A stretch of DNA of 64,000 bases, taken from contig CALGZX010000056.1 of the NCBI GenBank assembly GCA_937934165.1, forward strand, positions 90,372 to 154,371, read 5' to 3'. The notes beneath the pieces were generated by a model. It was not told the origin of the DNA. It saw nothing but the letters and a program-made list of their open reading frames with translations, and ran no database searches. Each line of letters begins with the position of its first letter. Position 1 is the stretch's first letter. Source of the stretch: an uncultured Collinsella sp. (GTDB lineage: Bacteria > Actinomycetota > Coriobacteriia > Coriobacteriales > Coriobacteriaceae). Below are positions 15,145-23,623 of the stretch, piece by piece. The position numbers and the translations under genes were made by a program.

Positions 15145-15192
15145 AACTCACTACTTCCTCTTGGGGCACAAGCCCAGTCCAAAACGACAGTC

Positions 15193-15486
15193 TTACTCCT
15201 GGTCGTCGCGACGGACGATCATGTGGCGGACCACAGCGTCGGTGATGCGCAGGACGCGATCAAGCTCGGCGATCTGGGTAGGATCTGCGTGGAAGTTGAT
15301 GAGGGTGTAGTCACCATCGGTGAGGTCGTTGATCTCGTAGGCGAGCTTACGCTTGCCCCACTCGTCAACGGAGTCGACCTTGCCAGCGCCCTCAGCGATC
15401 GTGGTATCGATACGCTTCATAACAGCGAGACGAGTCTCGGGGTCGAGCGACGGGTCAACAAAGAACAGCAGTTCATAAGCCTTCAT
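15193..15486 (-). CDS. rpsF: 30S ribosomal protein bS6
   Basis: A 97-residue bS6, MKAYELLFFVDPSLDPETRL with the GKVDSVDEWGKRKLAYEI and INFHADPTQIAELDRVLRI motifs. GAGGAGG is eight bases before the chosen ATG; an upstream ATG at 15507 has no ribosome site. First gene of the operon; see the promoter and leader hairpin. Confidence 0.97.
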   Translation of the reverse strand: MKAYELLFFVDPSLDPETRLAVMKRIDTTIAEGAGKVDSVDEWGKRKLAYEINDLTDGDYTLINFHADPTQIAELDRVLRITDAVVRHMIVRRDDQE

Positions 15487-15512
15487 ATTGTCACCTCCTC
15501 TGGGCAAATGTG

Positions 15513-15541
15513 GCTTCAGGTCGTGAAGGTGCGCCTGAAGC
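15513..15541 (-). promoter_or_regulatory. leader hairpin of the rpsF operon
   Basis: GCTTCAGG/CCTGAAGC form an 8-bp stem with a 13-base loop inside the 65-base leader between the predicted start site and the rpsF ATG. In many bacteria an S6:S18 complex binds a hairpin in this leader; the canonical CCG loop motif is not obvious here, so the role is inferred from position. Confidence 0.45.
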
Positions 15542-15557
15542 AGGAAAAGACTTGGTA

Positions 15558-15586
15558 ATAATATCTTTCAACCTCCTAGGCTGCAA
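15558..15586 (-). promoter_or_regulatory. promoter of rpsF-ssb-rpsR-rplI
   Basis: Minus-strand TTGCAG (15581-15586) and TATTAT (15558-15563) with a 17-base spacer. The rest of the 15587-15946 gap shows no gene. Confidence 0.6.
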
Positions 15587-15946
15587 GAATATGCAGCTAC
15601 AACCTCATGACCTCCACATATGCCCATACTCGCACGACGTTTCATGCGCATTCCAACCAAATGCTGACCAAAAGCTTGACGGATCTGTGGACAAGATACG
15701 GTGCCGTGAGGACAAGCTGAGCCAAGTCGCAGGTCAACGGGCGCATGGTTGTGGTCACAAAATGCATACCAGTGGCCCACAGCACCACCCAAAGATTTTT
15801 AAATTCATTGCCAAATCGCTTATAAATACCCCTTTTGAACAATTGAGTTGATCAACTACGCTGGTCGGAAGCCGTTTTTTGGCATCTCAAACCCCGCTGC
15901 AACGCCAAACGCGGCCAAGCGTTTTAAAAAATGCCAACTTTTCTGT

Positions 15947-15974
15947 TTGCACTTTGCGATTCCTCGTGTATACT
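15947..15974 (+). promoter_or_regulatory. promoter of the tRNA-Ser genes
   Basis: TTGCAC (15947-15952), 16-base spacer, TATACT (15969-15974), 16 bases before the tRNA. Confidence 0.7.
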
Positions 15975-15990
15975 GACTTTCGCATTTAAC

Positions 15991-16081
15991 GGAGAGTTGT
16001 CCGAGTGGCCGAAGGAGCACGATTGGAAATCGTGTAGGCGTCAAAAGCGTCTCCAGGGTTCAAATCCCTGACTCTCCGCCA
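15991..16081 (+). tRNA. tRNA-Ser (GGA)
   Basis: Acceptor GGAGAGT pairs with ACTCTCC, the anticodon loop is TTGGAAA (GGA), there is a long variable arm typical of serine tRNAs, the T arm is CAGGG-TTCAAAT-CCCTG, and CCA is encoded. Confidence 0.96.
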
Positions 16082-16091
16082 GTTAATTCCA

Positions 16092-16120
16092 AAGCAGGCC
16101 TTCGAGCCTGCTTTGTTTTT
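16092..16120 (+). terminator. hairpin between the two tRNA-Ser genes
   Basis: AAGCAGGC/GCCTGCTT stem followed by TGTTTTT. It may end the first transcript or allow read-through. Confidence 0.7.
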
Positions 16121-16129
16121 ACCCCACGC

Positions 16130-16220
16130 GGAGGGGTGGCAGAGTGGTTGAATGCGGCGGTCTCGAAAACCGTTTGGCCTGTATAAGGTCACGAGGGTTC
16201 GAATCCCTCCTCCTCCGCCA
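16130..16220 (+). tRNA. tRNA-Ser (CGA)
   Basis: Acceptor GGAGGGG pairs with CTCCTCC (one G-U), loop CTCGAAA gives anticodon CGA, long variable arm, T arm GAGGG-TTCGAAT-CCCTC, encoded CCA. Confidence 0.95.
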
Positions 16221-16231
16221 TTAGATGGTAT

Positions 16232-16256
16232 AAGCCCCAGCAATGGGGCTTTTTTG
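16232..16256 (+). terminator. terminator after tRNA-Ser (CGA)
   Basis: AAGCCCCA/TGGGGCTT stem followed by six T. Confidence 0.85.
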
Positions 16257-16287
16257 TTATCGAAATACGTCTCGATCCCACGCTTCC

Positions 16288-16356
16288 CCAAACATGTACG
16301 TCACCCTCCAAAACCGACATTTTTCGACATCTTTGAAGGCTGACGTACACGTTTGG
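16288..16356. repeat. left terminal hairpin of the nuclease element
   Basis: A 69-base imperfect palindrome starting CCAAACATGTACGTCACCCT and ending ACGTACACGTTTGG. Its reverse complement matches the 17489-17558 copy at about 90 percent. It lies 21 bases after the stop of the 16378 gene. Confidence 0.9.
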
Positions 16357-16377
16357 ATTGAGTTCACGGGAGTGGCA

Positions 16378-17385
16378 CTATTCGGAAGGTGCCTCTTCGT
16401 CTCGCATGCCCTTCCAGTTGCGAATAAGCGCCTTGCGTAGTTCGTTTTGCTCTCGCTGGTACCCGGTGTCGGTACAGCGAGGCATGCCGAGTGCTTCGCG
16501 AATGTTGTTCATGGCGCGGTGAAAGGCGAGCTGGCTGCCGAACTGAGCCGAAGTGAGCGTAACGATTCGATATCCCATTTGGGAGAGAACGGCCTCTCGC
16601 TCCGCATCTGCTCCCTTGCGCTCGAACTCATCGTGAAAACCGCCCTTATATTCGATACCGAGCTCCCTGCGCTTATAGGTAATGAGGGCATCGATTTTGA
16701 GTGTTCGGGCTTTTGTGCAATGCCAGAGACGTTGAGGGATCTCGAGCGGTTTGTTGAGTTCGATACCTCGGATACCAACGCCGCCTTCGCTTGTTGGGAG
16801 CGAGAGGGCAATTGCCGAAGCGGTCTCCATAGGCGAGGCCGAGTGATCGTAGATGTGCCTGAGCGCGAGCCGTGCACGTGTGGCACCGGGTTTGCCGGGG
16901 TGCCGATCGAGCAGTTTGGTTATTTCATCCTTGGAGGTAGTGGCTGGTTGCCCGGTATAAGGGTCGGCGGGATTGAGCCTCATGCGATAATCGCCGCAAA
17001 CTTCATAGCCATATTCGAGATATTCGATCCTATCCATCCACTCGGCAGCGAGCACAAAGGTGAAGGCTTCGTCGGTGATGAAGATTCCGGGCGTCAACTC
17101 GTTAATATGCTCGTAGGGAAGATTTTGTCCAAGAATGTGACAAACGACGCCTTTGGTACGAATTCGCTCGAATTCGAATACAACCGCGATATCGATAGTC
17201 TTAAGCATATCGGACGGAATGCCGCAGTCGGTAAGAGCCTGTCGTATGCGCGCAACACGTTGCTGGGTTGAGATGCCTTGTGCGCCTATCTGGTAGTCGT
17301 GCCGCGCAAGAGACTGAACCAAATTCTGGGGTGCATGATGGACAAGCCATGCGGTTTTATGCGAAATGAGAACAGGGGTATCCAT
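16378..17385 (-). CDS. PD-(D/E)XK nuclease-like protein (Vsr/DUF559 type) in a hairpin-bounded unit
   Basis: A 335-residue protein whose C-terminal third resembles Vsr/DUF559 endonuclease domains: KIDALITYKRRELGIEYKGG gives D232, E245 and K247 in the D...ExK arrangement, followed by His251 and a DAEREAVLSQMGYRIVTLT stretch typical of the helix and last strand of that fold. The N-terminal 200 residues (starting MDTPVLISHKTAWLVHH) are not recognised; they may bind DNA. It is flanked at both ends by inverted copies of a 70-base hairpin, the only such gene in the window. GAGAGG is seven bases from the ATG. The base composition seems lower in GC than the neighbours, suggesting transfer. AbiEi-like antitoxin or a restriction/repair enzyme are other possibilities. 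Confidence 0.65.
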   Translation of the reverse strand: MDTPVLISHKTAWLVHHAPQNLVQSLARHDYQIGAQGISTQQRVARIRQALTDCGIPSDMLKTIDIAVVFEFERIRTKGVVCHILGQNLPYEHINELTPGIFITDEAFTFVLAAEWMDRIEYLEYGYEVCGDYRMRLNPADPYTGQPATTSKDEITKLLDRHPGKPGATRARLALRHIYDHSASPMETASAIALSLPTSEGGVGIRGIELNKPLEIPQRLWHCTKARTLKIDALITYKRRELGIEYKGGFHDEFERKGADAEREAVLSQMGYRIVTLTSAQFGSQLAFHRAMNNIREALGMPRCTDTGYQREQNELRKALIRNWKGMRDEEAPSE

Positions 17386-17488
17386 TAAGGGCCTCTCGCT
17401 CTGAGCCGGTATCCAACTCTTATGTCCGTTGAAGTGGGGAAATATACCGGATGTGAGTAAATCAACTCACTCATGCTGTGAGCTCAAT

Positions 17489-17558
17489 CCAAACATGTAC
17501 GTCCGCCTCCAAAGATGTCGAAAAATGTCGTTTTTGGAGGGTGGCGTACATGTTTTGG
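17489..17558. repeat. right terminal hairpin of the nuclease element
   Basis: A 70-base imperfect palindrome starting CCAAACATGTACGTCCGCCT, the inverted copy of 16288-16356. It lies 103 bases upstream of the nuclease start, in the 17386-17689 gap, where no other gene is seen. Confidence 0.9.
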
Positions 17559-17689
17559 ATCCCTGGCATTCCAGCAATGCCATGTCAGCATCCGCTGTCA
17601 ACCGTTTACCGAGCAATAGGATCGCAATCGGCGCCGAACATGTACTATGTACGGGCATTGTCTAAACCCACAATCCAAAGGACCCCATC

Positions 17690-18379
17690 TTGCCCGTCGT
17701 CGCCGCCATAACCATTACCTCACATGCCTCGGATGCCATGGTCGCTATTCCGTTTTGGCTCGAGATGTTCGCCGTTGTCGCTGCATCGATCTCGGGTGTG
17801 CTGGTTGCGCGCGAGCACAAGCTCGACCTGGTGGGCGCCGTCGCACTCGCCGTAGTTTGCGGCCTGGGCGGCGGTCTTTTGCGCGATATGACGCTGCAGG
17901 TGGGCAACGTCTACATCCTCAACCAGCCGATGGCACTCCCGCTTTCCATTGCCACGGCAGCTATCATCTACATTTTCCCGGCAATCGTCGACAAACCCGA
18001 AAAACTCATCCCCCTGCTCGATATCATCTCGGTCGGCATCTATGCCGCCACCGGAGCGGACAAGGCGCTTGTCTACGGCTTTGCACCGGCGGTGTGCATC
18101 ATGATGGGCTTTTTTACCGCGGTGGGCGGCGGCATGTTGCGCGACGGCTTTATGGGCGTGGTTCCGGGCATTTTCCAACGTACTAACTTTTATGCTATCG
18201 CCGCCATCGCCGGATCGACAAGCTATGTGTGTCTCGTTATGAGCGGCATCATGAGCAATGTCGCTGCGCTGGTCGTATGCGTTGTCGTGACCATGGGTCT
18301 GCGCTGGCTCTCGCTGCGCTTTGACATCAAAAGCCCCACCGAAGAAGATATCGCGCGCTTCTTGCACCGTAAAAAGTAG
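17690..18379 (+). CDS. TRIC-family (UPF0126/YadS-like) cation channel protein
   Basis: A 229-residue membrane protein with about seven hydrophobic segments and the family's internal duplication: GLGGGLLRD and AVGGGMLRDGFMG, each glycine-rich loop followed by a conserved Arg-Asp. Prokaryotic TRIC channels are trimeric and conduct monovalent cations. The start is uncertain: TTG at 17690 has AAAGGA nine bases upstream, while the first ATG at 17738 lacks a clear site; I give the longer form. It stands alone on the plus strand. Confidence 0.8.
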   Translation: MPVVAAITITSHASDAMVAIPFWLEMFAVVAASISGVLVAREHKLDLVGAVALAVVCGLGGGLLRDMTLQVGNVYILNQPMALPLSIATAAIIYIFPAIVDKPEKLIPLLDIISVGIYAATGADKALVYGFAPAVCIMMGFFTAVGGGMLRDGFMGVVPGIFQRTNFYAIAAIAGSTSYVCLVMSGIMSNVAALVVCVVVTMGLRWLSLRFDIKSPTEEDIARFLHRKK

Positions 18380-18448
18380 ACAGCACGGCACAACCCTTCG
18401 AAATGCAACCGAGAGGTTCTTTTAGAGCGCCCGCGCGTTGGGTACCCT

Positions 18449-18473
18449 GTTAGGTATATGTCGAACACCTAAC
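18449..18473. promoter_or_regulatory. possible operator (GTTAGGT...ACCTAAC)
   Basis: A 7-bp inverted repeat with an 11-base spacer directly upstream of the ribosome site of the 18487 gene. The half-site also forms the TTAGGTACCTAA palindromes at 36492 and 39996. Confidence 0.35.
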
Positions 18474-18486
18474 AAAAGGATCAACC

Positions 18487-19632
18487 ATGGCTTTCAATCA
18501 AACCGTGACGGCGCCGTCACACAAGATGCGTCGCTGCCTGCTTATGGCATTCGCGCTCATCGCTCTAGCGGTCACCGCGCTTCCCACGGCGTCGTTCGCC
18601 GGCACGGACACCGCAGGCAACGTACTTGCGACCGACAATGACGCCAATTCGTCCGGCGTCGAAGGTGACCTGTACTGGGCAGGTCAGGCCCTCAACTTGG
18701 ACGATGCGTCCATCGGCCGCGACATAATTGCAGCAGGCGAGAGCCTCTCCATCCGCGACTGCACGGTGGGCGGCGCCGTCCGCTTGGCGGCACGCACTAT
18801 CGATATCGCCAAGACCACGGTTGATGGCAGCGTCACGGTCGTCGGTCAGCACGTTGTGCTCAATTCCGACAGCACCGCCAACTGTTTTTACGCGATAGGC
18901 GAGACGGTTGCCCTGCGCGGCTCTACCAAGTCGGCAGCGCTTGCGGGCGACACGGTGACCATCGATGGCACCGTCGAGGGCGATGTCGAGGTTTGGGCCG
19001 ACAAGCTCATCCTGGGCAAGAACGCCCACATCACCGGCACCGTGAACGCGCACGTCTCCGAGGACCCCGAGCGTGCCGCAGGAGCCGAGGTAGGCGCGCT
19101 CAAGATCGACCGCACCGAGAACGAGGATACTTCCACCGTTAACGATGTCATCGGCGGTATCGTCGCCGCGGCACTCTCGACCTGCTTTGTCGCTCTGCTG
19201 CTCGAGCTCGTCTTTCCGTGCGCGACCGCCAGCGCCGCCGGCATGCTCCACCAGCGCTCCATGCCCCTGTGGGTGAGCGGTCTTCTGGGCACGATTGCTA
19301 TCGTCCCCGCCGTCCTACTGCTGATTATCTCTATCGCTGGTCTGTCGCTTGCCGGAACCCTCTTGTGCGGCGTTATCGGCATCGCGTTGATGTCGAGTGC
19401 CTTTGCGGGGTGCGCGATCGCCCGCATGGTTGGACACAACCAAAACCGCTACGCCATGGCAGCCGTGGGCGGCGTAATCGCAGGCGCCCTCACGGGGCTT
19501 CCCCTCGTAGGTGACTTCATCAGCGGCGTGGCCTTTGTCTTTATGCTCGGTTACATCATCCAAATCATCTGGCGCAACGCCCGCGTCAAGCCGCAGCAGC
19601 CGGCTAACACGCCAGGACTCCCCACCGCTTAG
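18487..19632 (+). CDS. bactofilin-like domain protein with signal peptide and membrane helices
   Basis: A 381-residue protein. Residues 1-38 form a signal peptide (CLLMAFALIALAVTALPTAS, then FAG). Residues about 55-200 are short repeated strands with Gly/Val/Asp (VGGAVRLAARTIDIAKTTVD, GSVTVVGQHVVL, AGDTVTIDGTVEGDVEVWAD, KLILGKNAHITGTVN), the pattern of the polymer-forming cytoskeletal (bactofilin) beta-helix. The C-terminal half has four or five hydrophobic helices. Unlike cytosolic bactofilins this one would place the beta-helix outside the membrane. AAGGATC precedes the ATG. Function unknown. Confidence 0.75.
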   Translation: MAFNQTVTAPSHKMRRCLLMAFALIALAVTALPTASFAGTDTAGNVLATDNDANSSGVEGDLYWAGQALNLDDASIGRDIIAAGESLSIRDCTVGGAVRLAARTIDIAKTTVDGSVTVVGQHVVLNSDSTANCFYAIGETVALRGSTKSAALAGDTVTIDGTVEGDVEVWADKLILGKNAHITGTVNAHVSEDPERAAGAEVGALKIDRTENEDTSTVNDVIGGIVAAALSTCFVALLLELVFPCATASAAGMLHQRSMPLWVSGLLGTIAIVPAVLLLIISIAGLSLAGTLLCGVIGIALMSSAFAGCAIARMVGHNQNRYAMAAVGGVIAGALTGLPLVGDFISGVAFVFMLGYIIQIIWRNARVKPQQPANTPGLPTA

Positions 19633-19638
19633 CCGCCA

Positions 19639-19673
19639 ACCACCACAAAGGGACCAGGCACCTTTGTGGTGGT
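19639..19673. repeat. perfect 13-bp inverted repeat
   Basis: ACCACCACAAAGG (19639-19651) is mirrored at 19661-19673 around a 9-base loop, just after the bactofilin-like gene. No U-tract on either strand. Confidence 0.7.
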
Positions 19674-19696
19674 GCAGACCAGCTCAGTCCCTATGC

Positions 19697-19736
19697 ACAA
19701 AAAGGGCGCCGACCATTACGGTCGACGCCCTTTCTT
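19697..19736 (-). terminator. bidirectional terminator after typA
   Basis: AAAGGGCG(C/T)CGAC stem over 19701-19733; minus-strand readout ends in TTTTTGTG, plus-strand readout in TTTCTT. Confidence 0.8.
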
Positions 19737-19760
19737 GTTAGACGCTATAAAGTCCAGCGC

Positions 19761-21599
<1,839 letters not shown>

Positions 21600-21716
21600 G
21601 TAGTTCCCCTATCTTCTATCCATATACAAACGGCACGCGTATGCGGCCCGCCCAGCGATACAACGCTCAGCGGGAATATTGAGCCTTTTACCGAAAACTC
21701 GTTTATTTTAGCGATT

Positions 21717-22166
21717 TTAGATGAGAGGGGTTTCCTCACCTGCAGGTTCAGGGTCGCTCCACATAAAACCATCGCCGGCGCCCATGCCCTCATACAGCAC
21801 ATATGCCGAAAAACCGCTCTCGAGCGTCGTCTCGAAAAAGCTCACGAGCAGGGCGTCATGGTAGGCGCCATCGATCTCGACGCAGCCGGTGTAGCCGATG
21901 GCATAGCGGACGATACGGCCCAGGCCCTCGTCCTTAAGACCCATCTTGTGCTCGGAGATAAAGTTGGTGGCCGCCTCCAGGCACGCCTCTTCGCCGTCCT
22001 CGTCGAGCGCCGCCAGATAACGGTTGGAAGCAGCATCCTCAATTGCCACGACCACGCCAGGGTTTTCACCGGCGGCAAGGTCGTCCAAGAACGCGCCGAT
22101 CAGATCGCACACCATGGCGTCGAGCTCGGCGGAGACGTTACCGGCATCCTGCATATCCTGTGCCAT
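21717..22166 (-). CDS. small acidic hypothetical protein
   Basis: A 149-residue, acidic, probably cytosolic protein without signal or membrane segment. I do not recognise a family. It forms a tight group with the two genes upstream (22197-22586 and the DUF151 gene), all on the minus strand, with a 30-base gap before it. The codon pattern and reading direction match the neighbours, which supports it being real. Confidence 0.7.
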   Translation of the reverse strand: MAQDMQDAGNVSAELDAMVCDLIGAFLDDLAAGENPGVVVAIEDAASNRYLAALDEDGEEACLEAATNFISEHKMGLKDEGLGRIVRYAIGYTGCVEIDGAYHDALLVSFFETTLESGFSAYVLYEGMGAGDGFMWSDPEPAGEETPLI

Positions 22167-22196
22167 CTTTAGACCTTCCCATCGAGTCTGACGTCG

Positions 22197-22586
22197 TTAC
22201 AGTTCTTGTGCCTCGGCGGCGATCTTGGCGGCAGCGTCGCGGGTGCGCATCATGTCCGCCGCGCGCTTGTCGAGCACCTTGATCTGACTGGTCAGCATGA
22301 CTGCATCGACCACGCCCCAGATCACCAGGCCCGTAGAGATCGAAAACCCAAGCGCACCAACTGTACCACGAAGGCGTGAGCAGATTGCCGCGACAAGGGC
22401 GGAGACGACAACCATCTTGATAAACGAGCCGCGGCGCTCGCGGAGCGTGCGGGCCTGCGTCACATAGGCAATGCGAGCCGCCTCAGAAGCCTCCGAGCGC
22501 ATCTGGGCCTCGCGGGCGATCGCAGCCGCCTCAGCCGACATACCGCCGGCCATCAGCGAACGCTCCGCATCCTGGCCGCCCCGCAT
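22197..22586 (-). CDS. small membrane protein with two helices
   Basis: A 129-residue protein: an Ala/Glu/Arg-rich helical N-terminal 50 residues, then two hydrophobic segments (SFIKMVVVSALVAAICS and VGALGFSISTGLVIWGVVDA), then an amphipathic, basic C-terminus. No known domain recognised. Its ATG follows the stop codon of the DUF151 gene with no gap, so the two are coupled. Confidence 0.7.
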   Translation of the reverse strand: MRGGQDAERSLMAGGMSAEAAAIAREAQMRSEASEAARIAYVTQARTLRERRGSFIKMVVVSALVAAICSRLRGTVGALGFSISTGLVIWGVVDAVMLTSQIKVLDKRAADMMRTRDAAAKIAAEAQEL

Positions 22587-23087
22587 TTAGAAGTCATCGG
22601 GCGAGAGCGTATGGACGAACTCGTCGAACTTCTCGAACTCCTGCTCGTCGTCAACTTCCTCGGTATGGGCAGAAACAGTGCCCAGGCGATTCATGATGTC
22701 GTCCTCCACAAACATGGGGGCATTGCTGCGCACGGCAAGGGCAATGGCATCACTGGGACGGGCATCGATCTTGCGCTCGTCACCATCGGCCAGTACGACA
22801 ATCGTCGCGTAGAACACCGGCGGCTCGGCGCGAACGATCTCGATGCGCTCGAGCTTGGCGCCCAGGGCGCCAACAGTATCGAGCAACAGGTCATGGGTAA
22901 TCGGGCGCTCGGCGCGACCGCTATCGATGCCGCGGCTGATGGCAGCAGCTTCAAACGAACCAGTCTGAATGGAAAGGGAACGCAGTGGCGCGGGCGAGTC
23001 CGATTTGCTGCAGCGCTCGCGAAGCACGATAAGCGATGGCACGGGACCGGCGGCCATGACGATGGTCTCTATGTCGACACGAACCAT
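22587..23087 (-). CDS. bifunctional nuclease-family protein (DUF151)
   Basis: A 166-residue protein with the DUF151 signature DARPSDAIALAVRSNAPMFV and the preceding FYATIVVLADGDERKID. Members are described as bifunctional DNase/RNase in some bacteria and plants, and often sit near DNA maintenance genes. GGAGGTGTTCC precedes the ATG at 23087; the longer frame to 23117 has no site. First of three coupled minus-strand genes. Confidence 0.85.
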   Translation of the reverse strand: MVRVDIETIVMAAGPVPSLIVLRERCSKSDSPAPLRSLSIQTGSFEAAAISRGIDSGRAERPITHDLLLDTVGALGAKLERIEIVRAEPPVFYATIVVLADGDERKIDARPSDAIALAVRSNAPMFVEDDIMNRLGTVSAHTEEVDDEQEFEKFDEFVHTLSPDDF

Positions 23088-23201
23088 GGAACACCTCCGG
23101 TACGTAGCGGTTAACACGCGGCAGTCCGCCGCATTGAATAGCTATACTACCCAAACTTTCGCACAGCACACAAAACCAAAATGAGATTTATCGCAGACAA
23201 G

Positions 23202-23231
23202 AAAAAAGCCCCGAGGCAATGCCCCAGGGCT
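23202..23231 (-). terminator. terminator after tRNA-Ile
   Basis: AGCCC...GGGCT stem with an imperfect GC-rich core, minus-strand readout followed by TTTTTTC. Confidence 0.7.
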
Positions 23232-23245
23232 CTTCACAGTTTTGA

Positions 23246-23322
23246 TGGTGGACCTGACAAGATTCGAACTTGTGACCTCCCGGTTATCAGCCGGACGCTC
23301 TAACCAACTGAGCTACAGGTCC
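23246..23322 (-). tRNA. tRNA-Ile (GAT)
   Basis: 77 bases on the minus strand: acceptor GGACCTG pairs with CAGGTCC, anticodon loop CTGATAA (GAT), T arm ACAAG-TTCGAAT-CTTGT, CCA encoded. It is outside any rRNA operon. Confidence 0.97.
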
Positions 23323-23336
23323 ATCGCGCAAGGGAT

Positions 23337-23366
23337 ATATTAGACGAGTCGTTACGCGCGCGTCAA
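23337..23366 (-). promoter_or_regulatory. promoter of tRNA-Ile
   Basis: Minus-strand TTGACG (23361-23366), 18-base spacer, TAATAT (23337-23342). Directly upstream is an A7 tract (23371-23377) that could act as an UP element and is the end of the long inverted repeat. Confidence 0.75.
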
Positions 23367-23370
23367 CAAC

Positions 23371-23556
23371 TTTTTTTGAAAATCTTTGAAGGGTGTTCGC
23401 CCCGGCCGCACGGCGGCATGTGAAGTCGCCTACTCGGACAGTCCTGACTCGCACAGAGAGCACATTAAGTGCTCTCTGGCTCGTGCGGAACTCGCGATCG
23501 ACTTCACATGTCGCCGTGCGACCGGGGCGAACACGAGTCCCAAGGTTTTCAAAAAA
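23371..23556. repeat. 186-bp long inverted repeat
   Basis: The two halves mirror each other from both ends inward: TTTTTTGAAAA at each outer end, then an interrupted part, then about 40 bases (GTGTTCGCCCCGG, GCACGGCG, CATGTGAAGTCG) with few mismatches, a divergent stretch, and a perfect inner hairpin AGAGAGCAC...GTGCTCTCT. It fills the gap between the tRNA-Ile promoter and the gyrA terminator. No gene is seen in it. Confidence 0.85.
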
Positions 23557-23583
23557 GCGGTCGGCGCGCAGTGCGCCGACCGC
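23551..23583 (-). terminator. gyrA terminator
   Basis: GCGGTCGGCGC (23557-23567) pairs perfectly with 23573-23583; minus-strand readout ends in TTTTTT, which is also the right end of the long inverted repeat. Confidence 0.85.
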
Positions 23584-23623
23584 CGATATATGGGGTCTGA
23601 TATTTTCTAACAGTTAGGGCCTC

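Noticed and set aside
15510..15851. Short open frames on both strands in the rpsF-tRNA-Ser gap
   Set aside because: No ribosome site, no family, and they overlap the rpsF promoter and leader.
16270..17575. Target-site duplication around the nuclease element
   Set aside because: I looked for matching short direct repeats just outside both hairpins and found none that is convincing (GATCCC-like words occur but at different distances).
23386..23617. Two 74-codon open frames in the gap after gyrA
   Set aside because: They are produced by the long inverted repeat and have no start signals.
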